A DNA stretch of 9,741 nucleotides, taken from UBA6614 sp002433235 (GTDB lineage: Bacteria; Verrucomicrobiota; Verrucomicrobiia; Limisphaerales; UBA1100). Positions within the stretch are counted from its first letter, which is position 1, and every line of letters starts with the position of its first letter. The stretch lies in NCBI GenBank assembly GCA_002433235.1, contig DJHS01000146.1, forward strand, positions 1-9,741. Direction: 5' to 3'. A model generated the notes under the pieces. That model was not told the origin of the DNA. It saw only the letters and a list, made by a program, of their open reading frames with translations, and did no database searches. Shown here in pieces: positions 1-8,748 of the stretch. The position numbers and the translations under genes are program-made.

Positions 1-1146
1 CATCGGGTTCATCCCCATGCCGCCACCGCCCATCATGCCACCGCCGGGTTGACCACCACCCGGGCCACCGGCACCGCCGCCCTGCTGTGGAAGCCCTTGC
101 CCCCCGAACAGGTTCGGCCGCACATTGATGACCCGTGAAAACAGCGGCGCGCCAGTGGTCTGGTCCACGTCATTCGCGGAACGCTCAACCAGAACGATGC
201 CGATGGGCATCACCTGATACCAAATCCCGTCGGCATGATCAAAGGACAAGCATAGGTCATTTAAAAGATCCATGGCGCTGACATTCTGCATGTCGGAGAC
301 AAAGCCCTTGACCCTCACTCGCGCGGGGTTGAACTCGCCAATATTGCCGGCTCCCATGGTAGTCAAGCCGCCGCCCATCAGACCTCCGGCCATAGGAAGC
401 GCCATTCCCGGCAACGCTCCTCCCATGGGAGCACCTGGAAGGCCACCCAAAGCTCCGGGAGCGCCCGGCGCAATACCCACCGGCTGCCCCGCTTGATTCA
501 CCATGGGCGCACCTGGAACTCCTCCCGGCAATCCGCCAGGGACAGCACCCGGAAGTCCGCCACCCGGCGCGGGAAGTCCACCCAAAGGTTGCTGTGGCAA
601 TCCACCTGGCCCCATCGGAGCCATGCCTCCACCTCCACCGAGAGGAAGACCTCCGGCCCCCATCCCAGGAATCCCACCTGACCCGGGAGCACCGCCCGTG
701 GGTGCGCCGCCAGCGCCCGACGCGCCACCAGCCACCAAGTATGGGTTGATGCGAAAATTAAATCCGCGTCCATCGTCCGCGTTCCTTACCAGTTCGGACA
801 ACGCGGCCACAGCCTGCTCCATGTTAACGCCGTTGAACCGAGAAGCTTCCACGAAAGGAATATTGATCCGTGCCAGCCGACGCATCACATCACCACGCGT
901 TTCCTTGCGCCGTTCTCCGTATCCACGCCCCACCGCGGCGGGGTCTGGAACTCCATTGTAATACGGACGAGCCAGAAGGTTGGCGCGGTTGAGCACCTGC
1001 ATCAGCTCCTCCGGACTCATATCCTTGACGTCCTTTTGTTTCGGCGCCTTCGTGGCCGAACTTCCGGGAGCCCCTGGAGTTGGGGTGGCGGCAAAAACTC
1101 CCGCCGCAAAAAACCCTGACAAAACAACTGGGATCGTCTTCATCAT
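1..1146 (-). CDS. Exported STN-like protein with long Gly/Pro-rich insert (partial, 3' end outside window)
   Basis: The frame stays open for 382 codons from the ATG at 1146 to the left edge, so the C-terminus is missing. Residues 1-20 form a signal peptide (Lys3, hydrophobic core, cleavage near Ala20), so the product is exported. Residues about 93-137 contain a beta-strand and helix unit ending in FNFRINPYL, and residues 270-325 contain a second unit with VRVKGFVSDMQNVSAMDLL and GIWYQVMPIGIVLVER. Together they resemble the secretin/TonB short N-terminal domain that many verrucomicrobial exported proteins carry. The two units are separated by about 130 residues made almost only of Gly, Pro, Ala, Met and Leu (139-268). 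A second Gly/Met-rich tract starts near 348 and reaches the edge. A second ATG directly follows the first, and no Shine-Dalgarno is evident. The signal peptide and open frame are seen directly. The STN assignment is by motif resemblance, and a role in secretion is not proven. Confidence 0.75.
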   Translation of the reverse strand, partial: MMKTIPVVLSGFFAAGVFAATPTPGAPGSSATKAPKQKDVKDMSPEELMQVLNRANLLARPYYNGVPDPAAVGRGYGERRKETRGDVMRRLARINIPFVEASRFNGVNMEQAVAALSELVRNADDGRGFNFRINPYLVAGGASGAGGAPTGGAPGSGGIPGMGAGGLPLGGGGGMAPMGPGGLPQQPLGGLPAPGGGLPGAVPGGLPGGVPGAPMVNQAGQPVGIAPGAPGALGGLPGAPMGGALPGMALPMAGGLMGGGLTTMGAGNIGEFNPARVRVKGFVSDMQNVSAMDLLNDLCLSFDHADGIWYQVMPIGIVLVERSANDVDQTTGAPLFSRVINVRPNLFGGQGLPQQGGGAGGPGGGQPGGGMMGGGGMGMNPM

Positions 1147-1163
1147 GTGTCAAATTAGCACGT

Positions 1164-1176
1164 ATTGTACCAATGC
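1164..1176 (-). promoter_or_regulatory. Extended -10 promoter for the leftward STN-like gene
   Basis: Read on the minus strand, TACAAT at 1169-1164 matches TATAAT in five of six positions. It is preceded by TGG, giving the TGn extension typical of extended -10 sigma-70 promoters. No good -35 hexamer lies upstream, which fits an extended -10 type. The predicted transcript start is about 10 bases before the ATG at 1146, so the leader would be very short. This is a prediction from sequence only. Confidence 0.45.
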
Positions 1177-1225
1177 GAAAGGGCCGAACCACATTTTCTC
1201 CGGCGCGCAAACCCGCATCAACAAT

Positions 1226-1255
1226 TTGACAGGTTGGACGCGATTTGTCTATTGT
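1226..1255 (+). promoter_or_regulatory. Sigma-70-like promoter for the DUF1549/DUF1553-DUF1501 unit
   Basis: A perfect TTGACA (-35) at 1226-1231 is followed after 18 bases by TATTGT (four of six matches to TATAAT) at 1250-1255. The predicted start is near 1262, only about 8 bases before the ATG at 1270, so this transcript would also have a very short leader. That leaves the second ATG at 1279 possible as the working start. The -35 is strong and the -10 is weak. Confidence 0.45.
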
Positions 1256-1269
1256 TTCCTCGGAAAAGC

Positions 1270-4200
1270 ATGATTTTTATGCGGTTTTACTTGATTTTTT
1301 TGACTTATGTCACGGCCATGACTTCATGGGCCGGGATCGATTTTGCGAAGGATGTTCAGCCTATTTTTGCCGCCCATTGCATAAAATGCCATGGCCACGA
1401 CAACCCCAAGGCTGATCTGGACCTGAGCACTCGAAAGGGTATCCTTGCGATTCTGGATTCCGGCAAGGCGACAGTCACACCCGGCAACCCCGATGCCAGT
1501 CCGCTGATGGCGCGAGTCACCAGCCTTGATCCTGATGAACTGATGCCGCCGCCAAAGAAAGGCGAACGGCTTGCCGCTGCACAAATCGCCACGCTGCGCC
1601 GATGGATCAAGGAAGGTGCTGAATGGAGCACACACTGGGCTTACCGGCCGCTGGAAAAACCAGCGACACCCAGTGTTAAAAACAAAATCTGGCCACGGAA
1701 TCCCATCGACAACTTCGTTCTCACCAAGTTGGAACGCAATGACATCACACCATCTCCCGAAGCCGAACGGCACACGTTGATCCGCCGCCTGTCGTATGAC
1801 CTGCTGGGCCTTCCGCCGACTCCCTCTGAGGTCAGAAATTTTGAATCCGACAAGTCACCCGAGGCGTACTCCAAACTGGTTGACCGACTCCTGACCTCGC
1901 CACACTTCGGCGAGCGCTGGGGCCGTCATTGGCTCGACAAAGCCCGCTACGCCGACAGTGATGGCTACGAAAAAGATCGGCCACGCATGAATGCGTGGAG
2001 ATACCGCGACTGGGTCATCAATTCGATTAACGCCGACCTACCCTTTGACCAGTTTACCATCCAGCAACTTGCCGGCGACCTCCTTCCCAATGCCACCGAC
2101 CTGCAAAAACTCGCCACGGCCTTCAACCGCCAAACCCTCACGAACACCGAGGGTGGCACCGACAAGGAACAGTGGCGCGTGGCCGCCGTGATGGACCGCG
2201 TGGAGACCTTGGGCTCCGTTTGGCTTGGGCTGACTGTCACCTGCGCCCGCTGCCATAACCATAAGTACGATCAACTCACACACAAAGAGTACTACCAACT
2301 TTTTGCCTACTTTAACAACGGGGACGAAACCAGCGCCAGTGTCCCACGTTCGCGCCAGGAGTTGTCCGCGTTCGCGGAAACTCAGACCGTGCATGACACC
2401 AAAATGAAAGCGTTTCAGGCCCAAGTAAACGCACGCGACGAGGTATTGCGCAAATCCCTGACCGAACTGGAGAAGGCCCTGCGTTCGGAACTGGCCAAAC
2501 AAGCCAGCTCTCCCGTGGCGTATCACCCCATAAAACTTCTCTCCGCCCGGGCCGGGAAAAACAATAGCGTGAAATTCAGCGCACAAGAGGATGGTTCCCT
2601 GCTTGTCTCCGGCGACAATCCCGACGGTGCCGAGTACGAACTGGAACTCGAAACCCAACAGCGCGAGATCACTGGTCTCAAACTCGAGGTATTGCCCGAT
2701 CCCTCCCTGCCTGCCAAAGGCCCCGGCCGAACTCCCCATGGCAACTTTGTCCTGAACGATATTCGCGTCTACGCCAGCACCCGGCAGGAGTTCACCGGCC
2801 AACCCCTGAAGCTCAGCCGAGCCACGGCATCCCATTCGCAAAAGGATTGGCCCGCCGGCAACGCCATCGACGGCAGGATTGGCGTTGGCTCCAAGGGCAC
2901 TGGGTGGGCCATCGGCCCCGCCTATGGCAAACCGCACACCCTCACAGTCACCTTTGCGCAGCCTCTCCGGATGAAGACCAACATCTTCCTCCACGTCGTG
3001 CTCGACCAAAAATACGGCAAACAACACACCATCGGTCGCTTCCGCATTTCAACCCGGACCGGCCATGCCCCGGGCGAGGGAATTCCAAAAATCATCGCGC
3101 AACTCCTCGTCAAGAATCCTGACCAGCGCACAGCTGCCGAACAGCAGGCACTGCTCAACTTCGTCCGCGATCGTGATCCCGAGGCCACAGCCTTGCAGAC
3201 CCAAATAAAAAATCTCAACGCCAGCGCGCCGAAACCGCCCGTCATGAGTGTGCGGGTGCTTTCCCAACGAACGAATAGCCCGAGGTCCACACACATCTTT
3301 CACCGCGGCGAATTCAAGCAACCCAAGGACAAGGTATCCCCGCTCACGCCGGCCACTCTTCCCACGGCAAAAAACCGTGCCCAAGGTGACCGGCTGGACC
3401 TCGCCCGTTGGCTGGTGGACGGCCAAAATCCAATCGTCCCACGCGTCACCGCCAATCATATCTGGATGCATCTTTTTGGCGAAGGACTCGTGCGAACCGT
3501 TAATGATTTTGGAGTCCGGGGCGATGCCCCCACCCATCCGCAACTACTCGATTGGTTGGCCGGCGAATTCATCCGCCGAAAGTGGTCCCGCAAGGACATG
3601 ATAAGGCTCATCGTCCACAGCGCCACCTACCGCCAATCCTCTGTTCACCGCCCGGAACTAACCGATCGTGATCCCAACAACCATCTACTCCATCGCCAAA
3701 ACCGCTTTCGAGTGGAGGCGGAAATAATCAGGGATTTAAGCCTAGCCACCAGCGGACTTCTTTCCCCCAAGATCGGCGGACCCAGTGTTTTCCCTCCCCT
3801 CCCCGCGGGTGTCGCCGATTTAAGCTACGCCAACAACTTCAAGTGGAATCCCAGCAAGGGTGAAGACCGCTACCGGCGCGGCATGTACACCTTCTTCAAG
3901 CGCACCTCGCCACACCCAAACCTGCTGACCTTTGACTGCCCGGACAGCAACGTCACCTGTGTCAAGCGCACCCGCTCCAACACCCCGCTGGCAGCCCTCG
4001 CCACCTTAAACAACGAGGTGTTTACCGAAGCCGCCAAGGCTTTGGGTAAACGCATGCTCGCCACCAGTAAAACCGACACCGAACGACTCACGACGGGATT
4101 TCAAATCTGCGTGGCTCGCAAACCGGACATACGTGAAATGGCTGCCCTCACCGACCTCCTTCACCGAGCCCGCGTCTACTACAAAGGCAACGAGGCTACC

Positions 4201-4293
4201 GCCAAGACGTTCAACGGCGACGCCGAGGCCAGCGCTTGGGCAATTATTGCCCGTGTACTCCAGAATCTGGATGAATTCATTACCCGTGAATAA
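1270..4293 (+). CDS. Exported Planctomycete-cytochrome/DUF1549/DUF1553 protein
   Basis: The 1007-residue product has the usual length and domain order of this PVC-group family. Residues 1-21 are a signal peptide ending SWA. A Planctomycete cytochrome C domain (PSCyt1, PF07635) follows, with the haem motif Cys37-x-x-Cys40-His41. DUF1549 (PSCyt2, PF07583) spans about 142-350, starting PRNPIDNFVLTKLE and containing a second CxxCH (Cys325, Cys328, His329). Residues about 430-600 look like a discoidin or carbohydrate-binding-type beta domain (NFVLNDIRVY; NAIDG; HTLTVTF). DUF1553 (PSD1, PF07587) covers about 708-975 with RLDLARWLV, NHIWMHLFGEGLV and NDFG. The biochemical role is not established; redox or polysaccharide-related functions have been inferred from context. 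I chose the ATG at 1270 because it gives a clean signal peptide. An in-frame ATG at 1165 lies upstream of the predicted promoter and encodes unrelated residues; ATG 1279 is an alternative. The DUF1501 gene follows after one base. Confidence 0.93.
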   Translation: MIFMRFYLIFLTYVTAMTSWAGIDFAKDVQPIFAAHCIKCHGHDNPKADLDLSTRKGILAILDSGKATVTPGNPDASPLMARVTSLDPDELMPPPKKGERLAAAQIATLRRWIKEGAEWSTHWAYRPLEKPATPSVKNKIWPRNPIDNFVLTKLERNDITPSPEAERHTLIRRLSYDLLGLPPTPSEVRNFESDKSPEAYSKLVDRLLTSPHFGERWGRHWLDKARYADSDGYEKDRPRMNAWRYRDWVINSINADLPFDQFTIQQLAGDLLPNATDLQKLATAFNRQTLTNTEGGTDKEQWRVAAVMDRVETLGSVWLGLTVTCARCHNHKYDQLTHKEYYQLFAYFNNGDETSASVPRSRQELSAFAETQTVHDTKMKAFQAQVNARDEVLRKSLTELEKALRSELAKQASSPVAYHPIKLLSARAGKNNSVKFSAQEDGSLLVSGDNPDGAEYELELETQQREITGLKLEVLPDPSLPAKGPGRTPHGNFVLNDIRVYASTRQEFTGQPLKLSRATASHSQKDWPAGNAIDGRIGVGSKGTGWAIGPAYGKPHTLTVTFAQPLRMKTNIFLHVVLDQKYGKQHTIGRFRISTRTGHAPGEGIPKIIAQLLVKNPDQRTAAEQQALLNFVRDRDPEATALQTQIKNLNASAPKPPVMSVRVLSQRTNSPRSTHIFHRGEFKQPKDKVSPLTPATLPTAKNRAQGDRLDLARWLVDGQNPIVPRVTANHIWMHLFGEGLVRTVNDFGVRGDAPTHPQLLDWLAGEFIRRKWSRKDMIRLIVHSATYRQSSVHRPELTDRDPNNHLLHRQNRFRVEAEIIRDLSLATSGLLSPKIGGPSVFPPLPAGVADLSYANNFKWNPSKGEDRYRRGMYTFFKRTSPHPNLLTFDCPDSNVTCVKRTRSNTPLAALATLNNEVFTEAAKALGKRMLATSKTDTERLTTGFQICVARKPDIREMAALTDLLHRARVYYKGNEATAKTFNGDAEASAWAIIARVLQNLDEFITRE

Positions 4294-4294
4294 A

Positions 4295-5782
<1,488 letters not shown>

Positions 5783-5783
5783 T

Positions 5784-5823
5784 CCCGCCCGTCGTGCGTT
5801 GATCGGGCGTGCGGGTTTTCTTT
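5784..5823 (+). promoter_or_regulatory. GC-rich hairpin and T-rich run over the pabC-like start
   Basis: CCCGC (5784-5788) can pair with GCGGG (5811-5815), and CCG (5789-5791) with CGG (5804-5806). Alternatively, GCCCG (5787-5791) pairs with CGGGC (5804-5808). The sequence TTTTCTTT follows at 5816-5823. This could be a weak terminator after the DUF1501 gene, or a structure hiding the GTG start at 5809. The stems are short and the loop is long, so a chance occurrence is possible. Confidence 0.3.
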
Positions 5824-6672
5824 AACGGAGAATTCATTCCCGAAGAAAAAGCCCTCGTGCCGGTCACTGATCGCGGCTGGCTATATGGGGACGGCCTCTT
5901 TGACACCATGCGCCTTTTTGAAGGGAAGCCCTTTCTCTGGCACCGCCATCTCCAGCGCCTGATGCAGGGAGCCGCCATGATGCTCATCCGCATGCCCCAG
6001 GACAAAGGCAACCTAGCCGAGGTAGTGGTGCGGCTAATGGAAATGAACGAATTCTACGATGGCGTTCTCCGCATCCAGCTTTCCCGCGCCAGCAAACAGC
6101 GCGGATACGCGCCCAGCAATGCCTCCGGTGAAAATCTCCTGGTCAGCCTTCATCCCTTCCCCAGCACAGAGACCCTCAACCCGGATGGGTATCGACTGGT
6201 CCTGTCCACCCAGGTGGTGACGGCCGGAAGTTATTTTTCGCAGGTCAAGACCACCAATCGCCTGCCACAAGTCATGGCCGCGGCGGAAGCCGAGGCCGCC
6301 GACGCGGATGACGCTCTGCTGCTCAATCCTGATGGCAAGGTGGTCTCGGCAACCGCCGCCAACCTCTTCTGGGTGGAAGGCGAAACCGTTTGCACCCCCC
6401 CCCTGGATAGCGGCTGTCTGCCGGGCATCACGAGGCAATTCCTGATGGAGCTGTGCCCGAAGCTCGATTTTCAGGTGGAAGAGAAAAACGTGACGCCGGC
6501 CGAATTGCCCACCAAGGAAGGCATCTTCACCACCAACAGCGTCCACGGCGTTCGGACGGCAAAGTCGCTTTTAAACCAAAGGCTCCAATCCTCGCCGGTG
6601 GCCGAAAAACTGATGGCCGCCTACGACGCCGCACAGGCCACCGGCATGCTCGACGGACCGGAAGACGATTGA
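5809..6672 (+). CDS. pabC: PLP-dependent aminotransferase class IV, probably aminodeoxychorismate lyase
   Basis: The 287-residue product has the normal length for fold-type IV PLP enzymes. The start region (VFFNGEF; DRGWLYGDGLFDT at 21-33) is typical. Lys147 in SQVKTTNRL is the expected Schiff-base lysine. AANLFW (183-188), TPPLD (196-200) and GITRQF (206-211) resemble E. coli PabC more than branched-chain or D-amino-acid aminotransferases. The predicted reaction is therefore conversion of 4-amino-4-deoxychorismate to 4-aminobenzoate and pyruvate, for folate synthesis in the cytoplasm. Substrate assignment within this family from sequence alone is unsafe. The start is GTG 5809: a stop lies three codons upstream in the same frame, and the next ATG would remove the conserved N-terminus. 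One oddity: the position where most family members have Glu contacting the PLP ring (VTE) carries Ser180 (VVSATAANLF). No pabA or pabB gene is in the window. Gaps to the neighbours are 26 and 30 bases, so cotranscription is plausible. Confidence 0.8.
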   Translation: MRVFFNGEFIPEEKALVPVTDRGWLYGDGLFDTMRLFEGKPFLWHRHLQRLMQGAAMMLIRMPQDKGNLAEVVVRLMEMNEFYDGVLRIQLSRASKQRGYAPSNASGENLLVSLHPFPSTETLNPDGYRLVLSTQVVTAGSYFSQVKTTNRLPQVMAAAEAEAADADDALLLNPDGKVVSATAANLFWVEGETVCTPPLDSGCLPGITRQFLMELCPKLDFQVEEKNVTPAELPTKEGIFTTNSVHGVRTAKSLLNQRLQSSPVAEKLMAAYDAAQATGMLDGPEDD

Positions 6673-6702
6673 CAACCCCCTTGCCTCAGCCGAAAACGCG
6701 GC

Positions 6703-7224
6703 ATGCCAATTAAGCTGGATATCGTTAAACCGCTTTTCGAAACATCCACCTTGCCGGGGCTGGGTCCGGAACGGCGAGATGAGGCGCTGCCTTTGAGCGT
6801 GATTGAGGATGACATTGACGAGGTACTGGCTGCGTCAAATCTCGCGGGTGATGCCGCTGACAAGGTTCGCAGTGCCGCGCTGCTTTGGCACGATCATCTC
6901 GATGCTTCGCATTCCATTTCACAGGAAATCAGAGACAGTGACGGCAGTTTTCTGCACGGCATCATGCATCGCCGGGAACCGGATTATCCGAACGCAAACT
7001 ACTGGTTTCACCGCGCGGCAACTCACCCTTCATTCGTGGAGATTTTTAAACGCGCAATAACAGCAGGCACCGAAATGGAGTTCCTTAAGCAATCCACTGC
7101 ATGGGATCCGTTTGCGATGGTAGACGCCGTCAGTGAGGCGCGTATTGGATCCGCCGACTACAAGCAATTGCAAAAGCTGCAGGCGCTTGAGGTTAAGGCC
7201 CTTCTGGAATGGTTCTGCCGATAG
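6703..7224 (+). CDS. Conserved-looking hypothetical protein, His-rich, unknown function
   Basis: This 173-residue soluble protein has no signal peptide or membrane segment. I do not recognise a named domain. The central part looks strongly constrained: LLWHDHLDASH (60-70), DGSFLHGIMHRREPDY (80-95) and ANYWFHR (98-104), with His at 63, 65, 70, 85, 89, 103 and 108. From memory, similar WHDHLD...HRREPDY...YW motifs occur in uncharacterised proteins of Verrucomicrobiota and Planctomycetota, but I cannot verify this here. The His and Asp cluster could bind metal; this is inference. The N-terminal 50 residues are acidic and look less constrained, and the C-terminal part is helical (KLQALEVKALLEW). 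The ATG at 6703 is 30 bases after the pabC-like gene with only a weak ribosome-binding site. Its stop directly abuts the end of the convergent cobA-hemD gene. Confidence 0.8.
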   Translation: MPIKLDIVKPLFETSTLPGLGPERRDEALPLSVIEDDIDEVLAASNLAGDAADKVRSAALLWHDHLDASHSISQEIRDSDGSFLHGIMHRREPDYPNANYWFHRAATHPSFVEIFKRAITAGTEMEFLKQSTAWDPFAMVDAVSEARIGSADYKQLQKLQALEVKALLEWFCR

Positions 7225-8748
7225 TCATTTTCTGGAAACACTGAGAACCGCCTCGATCATTCCCTCAATATTATGAGGGGAAGCTTCCACGGCGGGAGAC
7301 TGGCCGAGTTTCACCAGTGCCTTTGTCGTCTCAGGACCAATGCTAACGGACTGCAGGTTGTGTTTCTTCATCATTCTCGGCAGGTCAAAACGGGCATGGA
7401 AATTCTCAACCGTGGAACTGCTGGTGAAGGTAATGATATCCGCACCCTCTTCCGCCAGCCGAGAGGCCGCGCCATTGCGGTCCTCGGATTCGGGAACAGT
7501 CCGGTAAATAGGAATGTCATCCACAATGCCCCCCATCTCATGCAGCACCTTGGGCAAATCAGGATTGGCCACCTCGGCGCGCAACAGGCACAGCGTGAGG
7601 TTTTCAATATTTTGATGATCCTTGAATGCTTGGGCGACCGCTTTAGCCGTGTATTTTTCCGGCATGAGATCCACGCGTAAGTGAAGCTGTTTAAGCTTGG
7701 CAGCCGTAGCGGGCCCCACGGCCGCTATCTGGCAACCGCCGATGGAACGAATGTCATCAAATGTTTGCAGAAACCAGTGGAAGAACTGGTCAACCCCGTT
7801 GGGGCTGGTGAACACGAGCCAATCATAACTGGCAATGCCCAGAATGGCATCCATAAGAGGCTGCTTTTCGGCAGGCGGAACAATCCTGATAGTGGGGATT
7901 TCGAGAATGTCCGCACCCAGTCCGGCAAGTCGGCGGGATAGCTGGCTGGCCTGCTGGCGGGTACGAGTCACCACGATTCGACGCCCAAAGAGCGGCCGGT
8001 TCTCAAACCAGTTCAACTGTTCACGCAAGTTCACAACGCCGCCAATGATGGTAACGGCCGGGGCCTTGAAGGCAGCTTGCTCGACCTTCTCGGCGATGTC
8101 GGCCAAAGTGCCGACCAGCGTTTCCTGACGGCCGGTGGTGCCCCAGCGCACCATGGCCACGGGAGTCTCGCCAGGCAGCCCGTTCTCCTGCAGCCGCCCG
8201 GCAATGGCACGAATGCGATCAACGCCCATAAGGATGATCCGGGTGCCTGTTTCCTTGGCGAGCTTCTCCCAGTCGATGGAGCTTTCATCCTTGCCCGGCT
8301 GCTCGTGGCCGGTGATGACCGTAAAACTGGAGCAATGGTCGCGATGGGTCACGGGAATGCCGGCATACGCGGGCGCAGCCATGGCGGATGAAATGCCCGG
8401 AACTATCTCGAAAGGAATGCCGGCCGCCTTGAGTTCCGCAGCCTCCTCGCCCCCCCGGCCAAACACAAGGGGATCCCCCCCCTTGAGACGGACGATAGCC
8501 CCTCCCTCGCCGGCTTTCTCAACCAACAACTGGTTCAATTCCTCCTGGGGAATGGCATGGGCGGAGGCACGCTTCCCGGCATAGAGGATTTCCGCATCGG
8601 CTGGAGCCAGTGCCAGCAAGGCGGGGTTTACCAAGGCGTCATAGACCACCAGAGTTGCCTTCTGGAGTAATTCCGCGCCACGGCACGTCAGAAGCCCGGC
8701 ATCACCGGGCCCAGCGCCAACGAGATATACTGTTCCCGATTCAGCCAT
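7225..8748 (-). CDS. cobA-hemD: Fused uroporphyrinogen-III C-methyltransferase / uroporphyrinogen-III synthase
   Basis: The 507-residue product joins two tetrapyrrole enzymes. Residues 5-245 are SUMT (CobA): YLVGAGPGD (8-16), VVYDALVNP, RLKGGDPLVFGRGGEE and PGISSAMAAPAYAGIPVTHR. This enzyme uses S-adenosylmethionine to methylate uroporphyrinogen III to precorrin-2, toward sirohaem or cobalamin. Residues about 253-500 are HemD: RRIVVTR at the start, FTSPNGVDQFF, AAVGPATAAKL, FTSSSTVENF and SIGPETTKAL. This half closes hydroxymethylbilane to uroporphyrinogen III. Both halves look intact. CobA-HemD fusions are known in several bacterial groups. I chose ATG 8748 because the protein then begins MAESGTVYLVGAGPGD, as expected for SUMT. 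An in-frame TTG at 8787 adds 13 unconserved residues, and its AAGGAG is only two bases away, too close to serve it. No hemC or other tetrapyrrole gene is in the window. Confidence 0.93.
   Translation of the reverse strand: MAESGTVYLVGAGPGDAGLLTCRGAELLQKATLVVYDALVNPALLALAPADAEILYAGKRASAHAIPQEELNQLLVEKAGEGGAIVRLKGGDPLVFGRGGEEAAELKAAGIPFEIVPGISSAMAAPAYAGIPVTHRDHCSSFTVITGHEQPGKDESSIDWEKLAKETGTRIILMGVDRIRAIAGRLQENGLPGETPVAMVRWGTTGRQETLVGTLADIAEKVEQAAFKAPAVTIIGGVVNLREQLNWFENRPLFGRRIVVTRTRQQASQLSRRLAGLGADILEIPTIRIVPPAEKQPLMDAILGIASYDWLVFTSPNGVDQFFHWFLQTFDDIRSIGGCQIAAVGPATAAKLKQLHLRVDLMPEKYTAKAVAQAFKDHQNIENLTLCLLRAEVANPDLPKVLHEMGGIVDDIPIYRTVPESEDRNGAASRLAEEGADIITFTSSSTVENFHARFDLPRMMKKHNLQSVSIGPETTKALVKLGQSPAVEASPHNIEGMIEAVLSVSRK

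Noticed and set aside
500..720. Short repeated GC-rich units that could suggest a repeat array or CRISPR
   Set aside because: The units are irregular and explained by GGLPG/GAPG codons in the STN-like gene. There are no constant repeats with unique spacers.
503..961. Pro-rich open frame on the plus strand
   Set aside because: It is the complement of the Gly/Pro-rich part of the leftward STN-like gene, which has a signal peptide, promoter and structured domains. The plus-strand frame has none of these.
1165..1269. Upstream in-frame ATG for the DUF1549/DUF1553 gene
   Set aside because: It lies before the predicted promoter and would place 35 charged residues ahead of a clean signal peptide.
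2038..3027. 329-codon open frame on the minus strand
   Set aside because: It lies wholly inside the DUF1549/DUF1553 gene, whose domains are recognisable. The antisense frame has no known motifs.
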